This document shows positions 37,356 through 47,366 of a stretch of DNA of 64,000 bases, one piece after another; position 1 is the first letter of the stretch; each line of letters starts with the position of its first letter. The stretch spans positions 2,294,001 through 2,358,000 of the forward strand of contig NZ_CP128233.1 of assembly GCF_030344915.1 (NCBI RefSeq), given 5' to 3'. The notes beneath the pieces were generated by a model. It was not told the DNA's origin. It worked only from the letters and a program-made list of their open reading frames with translations, and did not search any database. This stretch comes from Neopusillimonas aromaticivorans (GTDB taxonomy: Bacteria; Pseudomonadota; Gammaproteobacteria; Burkholderiales; Burkholderiaceae_B). The translations under genes and the position numbers were made by a program.

Positions 37356-37706
37356 ATGAAAACTATGCTCAAGCCTATGTCTGGAGCGGTGGCGCTGGTG
37401 CTTGGGGCGGCGGCCCTGAGCCTGTCTGCGGCAGCCGCGCATGCTCAATCCACGTTTGATGTCACGGTTCTGGCAGGCACCTGCGCCAATTGCCACGGTA
37501 CCGATGGCCGTTCGCCCGGTGGCATGCCTTCGCTGGCAGGACGCCCGGAAAGTGCGTTGAAGGCTCAGTTGCTGGCGTTCAAATCCGATACGCCTCCGGT
37601 GGGTACTACCGTCATGAATCGTCTGGCCAAAGGCTATACCGACGACGAGTTGGCTGCATTGGCCAAGCATTTTTCGCAAATCAAGTCGCAGGCTGCGGGC
37701 AAGTAA
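37356..37706 (+). CDS. Monohaem cytochrome c, probable electron-accepting subunit of flavocytochrome c
   Basis: 116 residues, intact. Signal peptide to about residue 30 (SLSAAAAHA), then a single C-x-x-C-H (GTCANCHGTDGRS), MPSLAGRPESALKAQLLAFK and a TTVMNRLAKGYTDDELAAL segment with the Met ligand. The next gene, 12 bases on, is the sulfide dehydrogenase flavoprotein, so this is very likely its FccA-type cytochrome partner accepting electrons from sulfide oxidation in the periplasm. First gene of the sulfur operon. Confidence 0.82.
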   Translation: MKTMLKPMSGAVALVLGAAALSLSAAAAHAQSTFDVTVLAGTCANCHGTDGRSPGGMPSLAGRPESALKAQLLAFKSDTPPVGTTVMNRLAKGYTDDELAALAKHFSQIKSQAAGK

Positions 37707-37718
37707 AGGGTATTGATC

Positions 37719-39012
37719 ATGATTTCATCTAAAAAAATGTCCCGTCGCGAAGCATTGGCGTTGATGAGCAAGGCGGGTGCGGCAGGGGCCGTACTGGTTT
37801 CTGCGCCTGCATTCTCAAGTAATACGCCCGGTCGTGTGGTTGTGGTCGGGGGTGGTTTTGGTGGGGCAACGGCTGCCAAATACATCAAACGCCGCAATCC
37901 GGCCATTGCCGTCACCCTGATTGAACCTGCGCGCGAGTTCATGACCTGCCCGTTCACCAACCTGTATCTGGGTGGTTTGCGCACGCTTGAGCAGCAAACC
38001 CACAACTACGACGAGTTGCGCAGTCTGGGAGTCAAGGTCGTTCACGACTATGCTGAAAATGTTGATGCACAGAAACAGACGGTAACCCTGAAAGGCGGGC
38101 AGTCTGTGCCGTACGACAAGCTGGTGCTGTCGCCCGGTATTGATTTCCGCTGGAATGCCATTGAAGGTTACGACGAGGCGGCGGCGCAAAAGGCACCGCA
38201 TGCCTGGAAAGCGGGTGCACAAACCGAGTTGCTGAAAAAGCAGCTTGAAGCCATGCCTGACGGCGGCCTGTTTGTCATGGTGGCGCCGGCGAACCCTTAC
38301 CGTTGCCCCCGGCCCCTACGAGCGCATCAGCATGGTGGCGCATTACCTTAAAACCAACAAACCCAAGTCCAAGATTCTGGTGCTTGATCCCAAAGATGCG
38401 TTTTCCAAACAAGGTCTGTTCATGGACGGCTGGAAGCGTTTTTACGGCGACATGATCGAATGGGTGCCGTTGTCCAAAGACGGCAAGGTCGTGCGCGTCG
38501 ATGCCGACACCCTGACCGTTGAAACTGAATTTGGCCAGAAGCACAAGGCCGATGTCCTGAATGTGATTCCGCCGCAAAAGGCCGGGGTCATTGCCGAGCG
38601 AGCTGGCGTAACCAATGAAAGTGGCTGGGTTCCCGTCAAACCGGAAACGTTTGAATCGACACTGGTGCCTAACATTTACGTTGTGGGTGACGCCACAATT
38701 GCTGCACCTATGCCCAAGTCGGGCTTTGTGGCCAATGCGCAGGCCAAGGTTGCTGCTGCAGCCATCGTCAGTGCACTCGAAGGGCGTCCGGTCGCCGTGC
38801 CGTCGTTTGCCAACACCTGCTACAGTCTTATCGCGCCCGATTACGGTATTTCCGTTGCCGGCGTGTATGCCGTGAAAGACGGCAAACTGGTGGAAACCAG
38901 TGGTGGCCTCAGCCCCAAAGAGGCCGATGCCGAGTTCCGCAAACTGGAAGCCGAATACGGTGTGGCATGGTATAACGCGATCGCTCAAGACACCTGGGGA
39001 ACCCGGTCCTGA
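37719..39012 (+). CDS. fccB: Flavocytochrome c sulfide dehydrogenase, flavoprotein subunit
   Basis: Oxidises sulfide to sulfur or polysulfide in the periplasm with covalently bound FAD and passes electrons to the cytochrome subunit. About 431 residues after repair. A twin-arginine signal (MSRREALALMSKAG) is followed by the FAD motif VVVVGGGFGGATAAKYI and EFMTCPFTNLYLGG, whose Cys belongs to the flavin/redox region. The break at 38306-38310 (C5) needs two more C to give YRCPPGPYERISM, a hallmark of the family. Later motifs: IYVVGDATIAAPMPKSGFVA and NTCYSLIAPDYGISVAGVY. RBS AAAGGG is before the ATG at 37719. Confidence 0.92.
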
Positions 39013-39062
39013 TCTATCGCCGGCCAGGCCCTGTGGCCGGGTAAACATCGCAAGGAAACATC

Positions 39063-40066
39063 ATGTCGAATGTTGAACTCGTTCTGTGGTCTGGCCTGTT
39101 GATCGGGCTTGCGTTTGGTGCGGTTGGCCAAGTGTCCGGTTTTTGTCTGCATCGAGGTCTGGTGCAAAAATTCAGCCACCAACCCGGGCACAAGCTGCAA
39201 AGCTTCGCTTTGGCCTTGCTGGTGGCCATTGTCGGTACGCAGTGGTTCGCCTGGCAAGGCGTGGTTGACTTGTCGCAATCCATTTATCGCATGCCGGCTT
39301 TTTCGTGGTTGCTGGTGCCGCTGGGCGGGTTGCTGTTTGGTTATGGCATGACCCTGACCAATGGCTGCAGTGCACGGGCGCTGGTATTGCTTGGGCAGGG
39401 CAATCTGCGGTCGGCTGTCGTGCTCTTGTGCCTCGGTGTTTCTGCGTATGCCACGCTTACGGGTGTGCTTGCGCCATTACGAGTTGCGGTGGCCGAGCCC
39501 ACCACCTGGTCACCCGGCGTTTGGGGCGGCGTCTTTGGCCCGTTCTATCAATTCATCGCCGTTTTCCTGGTGTTGGTACTGGCCTGGCTGGCGTTCTGGA
39601 AAACAGGGTTGCTGCAGCAGCGCAAAGACCTGATCGGCGGCTTTGTGGTGGGTGTTCTGGTGGTTGTTGGCTGGTATGTCACCGGTGACCTGGGCGCCGA
39701 TGATTTCGACCCGGTGCCCCTCGAGTCCATTACGTTTGTTGCCCCTGTGGGTGAAACTATTCAATACGCCATGATTGCGACCGGTATCAAGCCGGGGTTT
39801 GGCGTGCTGGTCGTGTGCGGTGTGGTGCTGGGTGCCCTTGCTGCGGCGCTGCTCAGCCGCCGGTTTGAATGGCAGGGTTTTCAGTCGCCTTCCCAGATGC
39901 GTCGCTATATGCTGGGGGCATCATGATGGGCGTGGGTGGTGCGCTTGCGATGGGGTGCTCTGTGGGTCAGGGTCTGACCGGCATGTCGACGTTGTCACCG
40001 GCGTCGATGATGGCGCTGCTGGGTATACTGGGCGGGTCGTTCATTGCCCAAAAAATTCATCGTTGA
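39063..40066 (+). CDS. YeeE/YedE family sulfur-compound transporter (TsuA-like)
   Basis: About 334 residues after repair at 39914-39918 (G5 for G6), which joins RRYMLGG to IMMGVGGALAMGC. About nine or ten hydrophobic segments. The family's cysteines are seen in SGFCLHRG, TLTNGCSARALVLLGQGN and LAMGCSVGQGLTG, which line the thiosulfate path in TsuA. Inner-membrane location. The gene lies between fccB and the SoxYZ fusion, so import of thiosulfate or another sulfane-sulfur compound, or export of oxidised sulfur, is the probable role; the direction cannot be decided from sequence. Confidence 0.85.
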
Positions 40067-40072
40067 TTGCTT

Positions 40073-40869
40073 ATGACTAAAGTACTGCCTGTTTTTGCGG
40101 CCCTGGTTTTGGCGCCCGTGTTTTTCTTTCTTCGGTCCATGCCCAGCAGGTGCCGGCATGGCAACGGGTTGACGCGGTCAAGGCACTTGTTTCTGGCAAG
40201 GTCGAGCAGGGCCAGATCATCAAGATTGACCTGCCCATGGTCTCCGAGGATGGTTCATCGGTTCCCTTGACGCTGGTGGCCGACAAGCCTCTGGCTGACG
40301 GGGTTTTTATCCAGCACATTGATATTTTCGCGCCGGCCAATCCTACGGCAGAAGTCGCCAGTTTCGAGCTGGGGCCTGAACTGTCGCCACTGAACCTGTC
40401 ATTGCGGGTTCGCTTGAGCGAGTCCCAAACGGTGGTGGTTGTTGCGCGTACCAGCGATGGGCGGGTGTTCGTTTCCGAGCGCCCCATCCGGATCACCACC
40501 AGCGGGTGTATCGCGGCAACCGGCGGTGCGGATGCGTCGGGCGAAATGAAAGAGCGCGTCAGGGTGCCCAAGTCGTTTGTCGCGGGGCAGCCTGCCGAAA
40601 TCGTGACCTTGATCACCCATCCGATGGTGACGGGCCTGGTAGCCGATGCCCAGGGAAATATGCCTGAACAGCGGATCATCAACCGCTTTGATGTGGGTAT
40701 TGACGGTGAACCGGTGTTGAAGGCACGGTTCTACCGGTCGATGGCCGCCAACCCGTACGTCCGTTTTACGCTGGCACCAGAAAAAGGTACAGACCTGCTG
40801 CTGACCTGGACAGAAGACAGTGGTCGTAAAACAGAGCACAAGGCCAGCCTCAGTCTGGCGTCGCGGTAG
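40073..40869 (+). CDS. Fused SoxY-SoxZ sulfur carrier protein, periplasmic
   Basis: About 265 residues after repair at 40121-40125 (T5 for T6), which gives a signal peptide ending FFLSSVHA. Residues of about 30-140 are SoxY-like (FIQHIDIFAPANPTAEVASF, LRVRLSESQTVVVVARTSDG). The single sulfur-carrying Cys, about residue 146, sits in TTSGCIAATGG, so it is in the linker and not in the free C-terminal GGCGG arm of ordinary SoxY. Residues of about 160-265 are SoxZ (RVRVPKSFVAGQPAEIVTLI, HPMVTGLVADAQGN, RSMAANPYVRFTLAPEKG). Gene begins 6 bases after the transporter stop. No soxAX, soxB or soxCD is nearby. Confidence 0.87.
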
Positions 40870-40920
40870 GGTTTGGCGTCAGCGAATCGCTGGCTGTGCC
40901 GGCTTTTGCCGCCTTTTTCG

Positions 40921-40955
40921 GATGCAAGGCCGCTGGTGGCTGCTGCCCTTGCATC
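40921..40955. terminator. Hairpin between the sulfur operon and the signalling cluster
   Basis: GATGCAAGG (40921-40929) pairs with CCTTGCATC (40947-40955) in the 108-base gap between two convergent genes. It has no T-run on either side, so it is only a weak terminator candidate. Confidence 0.35.
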
Positions 40956-40977
40956 GGATAGATACAAGGGCAGGGCG

Positions 40978-43549
40978 TCAAGACGCCATGGCCAGCATCA
41001 GCATGTCGTCTATTTGTATCGCAGGCACAGGTCGGCTGAAATAGTACCCCTGCAAGTGATCGCATTTTTCGGCGCGCAAGTAATCAAGCTGCTCTTGCGT
41101 TTCGACCCCTTCAGCCAACACTTTCAGTTTCATGCTGTGCGCCAGGCTGATGATGGCCTTGACGATGGCTGCATGGCTTTCGTCGTGCACAATGTCTTCG
41201 ATGAATGATCGGTCTATTTTCAGTTCGTGAATCGGGAAGTTACGCAGATAACTGAGGCTGGAGTAGCCCGTACCAAAGTCATCGATTGACAGGCGGATGC
41301 CCATGTCGTACAGCTCGCGCAAGACGGCGGTGACCTTTTCGGGCCGTTCCATCAGCACGCTTTCGGTGATTTCCAGTTCAAGTGCTTCGGGTGGGCAGCC
41401 GGTTTCCGTCAGTACCCGTTGCACAACCTGGATGATGTCCTGGTTCTTGAACTGACGGGCTGACAGGTTGACGGACACACGCATCTTTGGGTAACCGCGC
41501 TCGCGCCAGACCACGATTTGCTGGCAGGCCTGGTGCAGTACCCATTCACCGATCGGCAGAATCATGCCGCAATCTTCAGCAATGGGGATGAACTCATCGG
41601 GGGGACGCGGGTTCCATCAGCGCGTGTCCAGCGCAACAGGGCTTCTACGCCGACCAATTGCCCGCACCCTGTTCGAATCTTGGGTTGGTAGTGCAACTCA
41701 AGTTCATGATTGGCCATGGCATGACGCAGGCCGTCAGCAATGTCCAGGCGCCGTACATGCTCGGCGTTGAGTTCGGGTGTGTAGAACTGAACGTTGTTAC
41801 GCCCCGCCTCTTTGGCCAGATACATGGCGGAGTCTGCATGCTTGAGCAGACTGTCAGTGTCGAGGCCGTCTTTCGGATATAACGCCACGCCAATGCTGGC
41901 GCCCGTATACAGTTCACGGTCTTTGTAACTGAAGGGCGAGGCCAGTGCGCGCAAGATGGCCTGCGCCCGTGCCGTGACGGCCCGGCTGTCGTCGATGCCT
42001 TCGAGCACGACGACAAACTCGTCGCCCCCAGGCGAGCTACCGTGTCGGTTTCCCGTACGGCCTGTGTCAGGCGTCGGCCGGCTTCGGCAAGCATGGCATC
42101 GCCGGCGGCATGCCCCTGACTGTCGTTGACATGCTTGAAGCGATCCAGGTCTAGGTACATGACGGCGACTTGCTGTTGCTGCCGGCGCGCCCGCGCCAGT
42201 GCTTTGCCTAACCGGTCTTGCAGCAGCACCCTGTTGGGCAGGCCGGTCAGGGCGTCGTGCCCGGCCATGCGAACCAGTTCCTCTTCCATGTGTTTGCGCG
42301 TGGAAATGTCTTCAAGCACCACGATCAGCCCGTTCCGTGTGAGCCCCTCGCGCAGGCACGAAACCGTTGCGTTGGTCCAGATGACACGGCCATCTTTGTG
42401 CTGATAGCGGCGCTCTTTGCTGTAGCTTTCGAGTTCGCCGTCAAGGACGCGGGTGGTCATGACATGGGCATCGGCACGGTCTTCGGGGTGTGTGAGTTGC
42501 GGGAAGCGCGTGCCCAGCAGTTCATCTTCTTCGTAGCCCAGGATGTCGCAGAGCTTTGTGTTGATTTTGGTGATGCGGCCATCGATATCGGTTTGCGCCA
42601 GGCCGACGGCCGCGTGGTTGAATGTCAGCCGGTAGCGCTCTTCGCTTTGGGCAAGTTCGGATTCGACACGAAGCTTGTCGGTAATGTCTTGTGCCATGAC
42701 CAGCAACAGCGGTTTGTCGCGGAACCGGATTCGGCTCAGGCTGAAGTCCAGTTTGGCACGCCCGTCTTCGCGGACGAGGGTGACGAAGATATTGCTTTGG
42801 TTTTTGCCGGACTCAATCACCTCGGCGCAAGCATCGAGCAACAGTGCGCTGCGGACCAGTTCGGTAACGGCCATGGCCTCTACCGACAGTGCATCCGGCA
42901 CGGCCAGCATGGCGCGCATGGCCGGATTCATGGACAGAACGGCCAGGGTATCGTCAACCACCATCAGCCCGGATGGAATCGCCGACACCAGGCTTTCGGC
43001 ATATTCTTTGTGCTGACGCGTTGCTTCGGTGTCGGCGTGGAAATACGTGTCGAGTGCGAGCCCGATGTCAAAGTTCACGACCTTGGTCAGGGCATCACAG
43101 GTTTTCAGGTATTCGACGGGCTGGTGCCCCAGGCTGTCCCATAGCCGGGCCTGCATTTCAGCGACATATTTGCGGTAGGCCCCGAGATACCAGGTGGGTT
43201 CAAGGCCGATGTGCTGGTGTACCAAGCCGACGCGCAGACGATCACGGACATAGGCCGCGTCATAGTTTCCGGCCGTGAGGCTGTTGAAATACTTGGCTTG
43301 AACATTTTTCAGTCGTTCAATCCGTCCTTCACCTTCAAGCAGGGGACGGATGGCATCAAATTGTTGCAGGTGGGTATAAAACGCATCGGCAAACTCGGCT
43401 GACTGGTGGTTGAGCAGGTCATGTGCCCGACGCAGACGGATTTCATCGTCTTCAGTCAGTTCAAGAAAGGCCTTGCGTTCGTTGAGGGTGCTCAGGTCGA
43501 GCCCGAGGTCTTGGGCAAGAGCCTCTACTTTTTGATTCAGATCCTTCAT
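40978..43549 (-). CDS. Globin-coupled sensor with PAS, GGDEF and EAL domains
   Basis: About 857 residues after repair. Residues of about 30-165 are a protoglobin-type sensor domain with the proximal haem His near 111 (VGLVHQHIGLEPTWYLGAY), which binds oxygen. Two PAS domains follow (about 190-300 and 310-430). The GGDEF domain has its motif ARLGGDEFVVVLE only after repairing 42025-42029 (C5 for C6); the EAL domain follows with VEALLRW, LEITESVLM, SIDDFGTGYSS and LKIDRSF after repairing 41599-41604. Both active-site signatures look intact, so it may make and degrade cyclic di-GMP in response to oxygen. The start is 14 bases after the chemoreceptor stop. Confidence 0.9.
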
Positions 43550-43563
43550 GGTACTTCACCTTC

Positions 43564-45303
43564 TTAACCCATTTTCAGCCGTGCAATGGGCGTTCTGCGT
43601 TTAAACAGGCCCAGCAAGGGCCGTGCTGCCAGGATGGGAGGCGGGGTGGACTGTGATGCCGCCTCGGTTGCGCGTGACGCAGCAGCCTGCACAGGGTGTG
43701 CCAGGCTGCTGGTGTTGATCAGTTTGAATGCGTTGATGAGTTGCGAAAGGGTTTCGGCCTGTTCTTGCAGGCTTTCTGCGGTTCGGGCCGTGGTTGAAAC
43801 GGCGACGGCATTGTCTTGGGTGATGGCCTCGATTTCGCCGACCGCCTGGTTGATATGTTCAATGCCCAGGCTCTGCTCTTTGCCGGCAATGGTGATTTCA
43901 CCCATGATCTGGGTGGCGTGCCTGGCCGACCCAGGATGTCTTGCATGATTTGCGCGGTTTGTTCAACCTGTTCGCTGCCGGCATTTAACCGGTTGGCCGA
44001 GTCCTGGATGAGGCTCTTGATATCTTTGGCGGCATCGGCACTGCGCAGGGCAAGATTACGTACTTCGGCGGCCACGACGGCAAACCCGCGACCTTGTTCG
44101 CCGGCCCGGGCGGCTTCAACGGCTGCATTCAGTGCCAGAATGTTGGTCTGGAAAGCAATCGAATTGATGACCCTGATGATGTCGACGATTTTCTTTGCGC
44201 TGTCCTGGATTTCAGCCATGGTGCGGGTCACTTGTTCGGCGGCTTCAGCGCCACGCGTGGCTGCCTGTGCTGTTGAGGCCACCAGTTGATTGGCCGCTTC
44301 AGAGTTTTCGGCATGTTGCTGCACGATGGAGGTAATTTCAGTCACTACCGATGAGGTTTCTTCGACGTTGCCGGCTTGCGATTCTGTGCGTTTGGCCAGT
44401 TCGCCGTTGTCACGGGCCAGTGAGGTTGCCTGCTGGTTGACCTGATCTGTCGTTTCTTTGATTTGGCCGACCAGTAGTTTGATATTGATTTGCAGCTTGC
44501 GCAGCGACTGCATTAAATGGGCGATTTCGTTGTCGCCGTTGGCGTCGATACGGCCCGACAAGTCGCCGGCCGCCATACGGTCAATGTCGCGCTGGGCCTG
44601 TGCCAGCGGGCTGATGAGCCGTTTGTAAATGGCCACGCCACCGAATGCGGCCAGGACTGCGCCGGCCAGCAGCGTAAGTTCAGCCAGAATGGGCAGCACA
44701 GAGCCCGAGGTGTTGCTGCCGCTGGAAAGATTCAGCTGCCAGATAATGAATGCGTTCAGCAGGAACAGCGCGATCATGCTGCCTGTCCATAACACCAGCC
44801 GCGATTTAAGCGACAGTTCGGCTGGGGGATGCTGAGGGTGGCGTGCAAAGCGGGGGCGTTTGATGACGGCCCCTTCGCGTATAGTGATGCGACGGCTGCC
44901 TTCACGTACGTCACGGTAGGCCGCTTCGGCTTGCCGGACCTGTTCGCGCGAGGGCTTGACGCGGATCGAAGTGTAGCCGGTGACTTCGCCGTTTTCGGTA
45001 ATGGGAGCGGCGTGGGCTTCAACCCAGTAATGGTCGCCATTCTTGCAGCGGTTTTTACAAGCCCGGTCCAGGCCTTGCCGCTTTGCAGGGTGTGCCACAA
45101 ATCGTAAAACGCTTCTTTGGGCATGTCGGGGTGGCGCACGATGTTCTGGGGGCGCCCATTAGTTCGTCGGCAGAGTACCCGCTGATACGGATGAAGTCTT
45201 GATTGACATAGGTAATGTTGCCTTGCAGATCGGTTTTTGAAACGATGGTTTCAGTATCTTTGAGGCAATATTCGTGTTGGGTCACTGCGCGTTCCTGTCT
45301 CAT
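43564..45303 (-). CDS. Aer-like PAS methyl-accepting chemotaxis protein (energy taxis receptor)
   Basis: About 580 residues after three repairs (45148-45152, 45052-45056, 43930-43932). The N-terminal PAS domain is of Aer type (NITYVNQDFIRISGYSADEL, QNIVRHPDMPKEAFYDLW, YWVEAHAAPI), which in Aer binds FAD and reports redox state. Two membrane segments (about 165-215) and a HAMP-like stretch lead to the signalling domain with the hairpin tip IAFQTNILALNAAVEAARAG and GRGFAVVAAEVRNLA. It lies directly before the globin-coupled gene, so oxygen or energy sensing feeds both motility and c-di-GMP. Confidence 0.9.
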
Positions 45304-45549
45304 GTCCTTTGATCCTTTGGTGCAGCGGTTCTGGTGCCGAGGTAAATACCAACGGGCAGAACAGCACTGTTCGCAACGAGATGGCGGGGTTTGGGCCAGG
45401 CAGTGTCGGTGTCGCGGGTTCAGGGCGACGGGTGTTGATGGTGTTTGCAACAGGCGGTGTTTGGGCTTGGTGCGTCAATTTGTAAGTTACGTCAGTTTTT
45501 ATGTCTTTATTATTGTGTCTGTTGTCGGACAGCGCTAGGTGGGATAACC

Positions 45550-46158
45550 CTAGGCCTTGAATTGATTCAGGGTTTCAAGCGCGCTGATAATGGATTTGGC
45601 CATGCTCTGCATGTCCTGGCGCGAACGGCGGGCCTGGGCACGCAAGGCCTGAAAGGCGCTGTGCTGGTCGAGTTGAGCGCGCTCCATGATGATGCCGATG
45701 GCGACGCTGATTTCGCGGCTGGTGCTCAGCGCATGTGTCAGGTTTTCTTCGGACTTTTGCAGCTGTGCAATATCGGCGGCCCGTGCCAGGCCCGCTTCGA
45801 TGGCCGGGATCAGCTGTGCCGTATCAACCGGCTTGACCAGGTAACCGATGGCGCCGCAGCGGGTTGCTTCACGTACGGTTTCTTCATCGGCATAGGCGGT
45901 CAGAAAAATAAAAGGGATAGGTTCCGTTTCGGCGAGTCGCGCGGCCAGAGTCAGGCCGGACATGCCTGGCATGCTGATGTCCAGCACGGCCAGGTCGGGC
46001 TGGAAGCTGTCGCGGATGGCCAGCGCCTGTTCTCCCGAGCTGGCTTCCGCCACCAGATAACCTGCGTTTTTCAAACCTTTGGACAACATGGCCAGCACCA
46101 GTCGGTCGTCGTCGACGATCAGCAGCTTCGGAGTTTCGGGCGACGCGGTGTGAGTCAT
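45550..46158 (-). CDS. Response regulator with ANTAR RNA-binding domain
   Basis: 202 residues, intact. Receiver domain (about 10-125) with acidic pair VDDD, phosphoacceptor Asp in LAVLDISMPG, Thr in FLTAY and Lys in YLVKPVD. After a coiled linker the ANTAR domain follows (about 145-200: REISVAIGIIMERAQLDQ, AFQALRAQARRSRQDM). ANTAR regulators of the EutV/PdtaR/AmiR kind bind paired hairpins in RNA leaders and prevent termination. Start overlaps the kinase stop by 4 bases (ATGA), so the two are a cognate pair. Confidence 0.92.
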   Translation of the reverse strand: MTHTASPETPKLLIVDDDRLVLAMLSKGLKNAGYLVAEASSGEQALAIRDSFQPDLAVLDISMPGMSGLTLAARLAETEPIPFIFLTAYADEETVREATRCGAIGYLVKPVDTAQLIPAIEAGLARAADIAQLQKSEENLTHALSTSREISVAIGIIMERAQLDQHSAFQALRAQARRSRQDMQSMAKSIISALETLNQFKA

Positions 46159-47221
46159 TTTTTCTGGCTGACGCTATAAATAACGGGTGGGCGAAGGATG
46201 AGCCGTGTTTCGACAAACCCGGGGCGATTGGTGAACAGGAGACGGGCACTGTCGGTGGGTAGCATCGATCGCACCAGCTCAAGCCCTGTGCCAACGCCGC
46301 ACTCATTGTCAAAGTCGAACCCTTCAGGTAGCTGGCCCGGGTTGGTGATGGTGATGCAGGCGCATTCATTCTCATCGTTCCAGACAACGCTGACACTGAG
46401 GCTGCGACCGGACTCGTTCTCGTGCAGGTGCTTGGCGGCGTTCAGGATCAATTCGTTGAGGATGAGGGCAATGGGAACGCGCTCGGGCTCAGACACGCGG
46501 ATGCGTTCGGGGACATTGACCCTGACCGTAATGACCTGTCCGGCTGGCAGCACCAGCTCTTGCACCATGCGCGCAATGCTGGGTGCCATCTCGCACAGAA
46601 CCACCTCGTTGTACAAGGCTTTGCCTTCCAGACCGTGGACGACAGCAACGGTGCGAACCTGGGCAATGGCCCGTTCCAGAATGGGTGCGGTCCAGGGTTG
46701 GGCCTGGGCATGCTGGCGCAGCATTCCTGCCACCCCTTGCAGGCTGTTCTTGATGCGGTGATGTACCTCGCGGATCAGGACGTTGCGTTGACGTTCGAGG
46801 CGTTCGACGTACAGTTGGGTTTGCGATTCGATGAAGGCCGCGTGGGTATTTACCGAATGAAGAGCCAGAAAGTGCTGAAATTCGTTGTGGGCGTTGAAGA
46901 TGGGTGACACACTCAGGTGCACCCAGAAGGGGTCTGGTTTTTGGTGTAACTGAGCAGTTCACCTGAAAAATTTTGCTTGAGTGCGATTTGCGTTCGCAGC
47001 TGGCTGATCATGTCAGCATCGGTTTCAGGGCCATGCAGCAGCTGGCTGACCTTACGCCCGATGACCTCGTCGGGCGTGTAGCCCGTAAGTTGTGTGAACC
47101 CCGGGGACACCCAGAAGGTATGAAGGCTTTCATCGAATAGCGTGACAAATGCAACGGGTGAGGCTTCGCAGGTGTGCGTGGCGATATCGGTGGCCCGTGG
47201 TGAATGCAAGAGGTCAGACAT
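46155..47221 (-). CDS. PAS sensor histidine kinase, HisKA_2 type (PdtaS/EutW-like)
   Basis: About 355 residues after repair at 46929-46932 (G4 for G5, restoring NQTPFWVHLSVSPIF). PAS domain (about 15-130) of LOV-like sequence (FWVSPGFTQLTGYTPDEVIG) but without the G-x-N-C-R-F-L-Q cysteine, so not an ordinary LOV photoreceptor. The H-box is EVHHRIKNSLQGVAGML, the ATPase has LILNELILNAAKH and GTGLELVRSML. Soluble, no membrane segment. Coupled by a 4-base overlap to the ANTAR regulator. The ATG at 47251 is an alternative start. Confidence 0.87.
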
Positions 47222-47366
47222 AGATGAATCATGTTCAGAAAACTGGCCCATTGTAAATACATGCCTTTAAAAATGAAGGGGGACAAACCCGAGGTCCGCG
47301 ATAAAATCAGGTAAATCATTTTTAGTTTCAAGCGGCGACCAGGCTGTCGTCCCCAAGGAAAGCATC

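Noticed and set aside
37356..40869. A complete Sox thiosulfate-oxidation system
   Set aside because: Only a SoxYZ fusion is present; no soxAX, soxB or soxCD genes are found in the window.
45359..45372. Palindrome GAACAGCACTGTTC upstream of the chemoreceptor gene
   Set aside because: A short isolated dyad in a 246-base gap without a matching copy or known regulator; could be chance.
46155..47221. LOV-type blue-light photoreceptor kinase
   Set aside because: The PAS domain lacks the G-x-N-C-R-F-L-Q segment with the flavin-binding cysteine, so light sensing by the usual mechanism is not supported.
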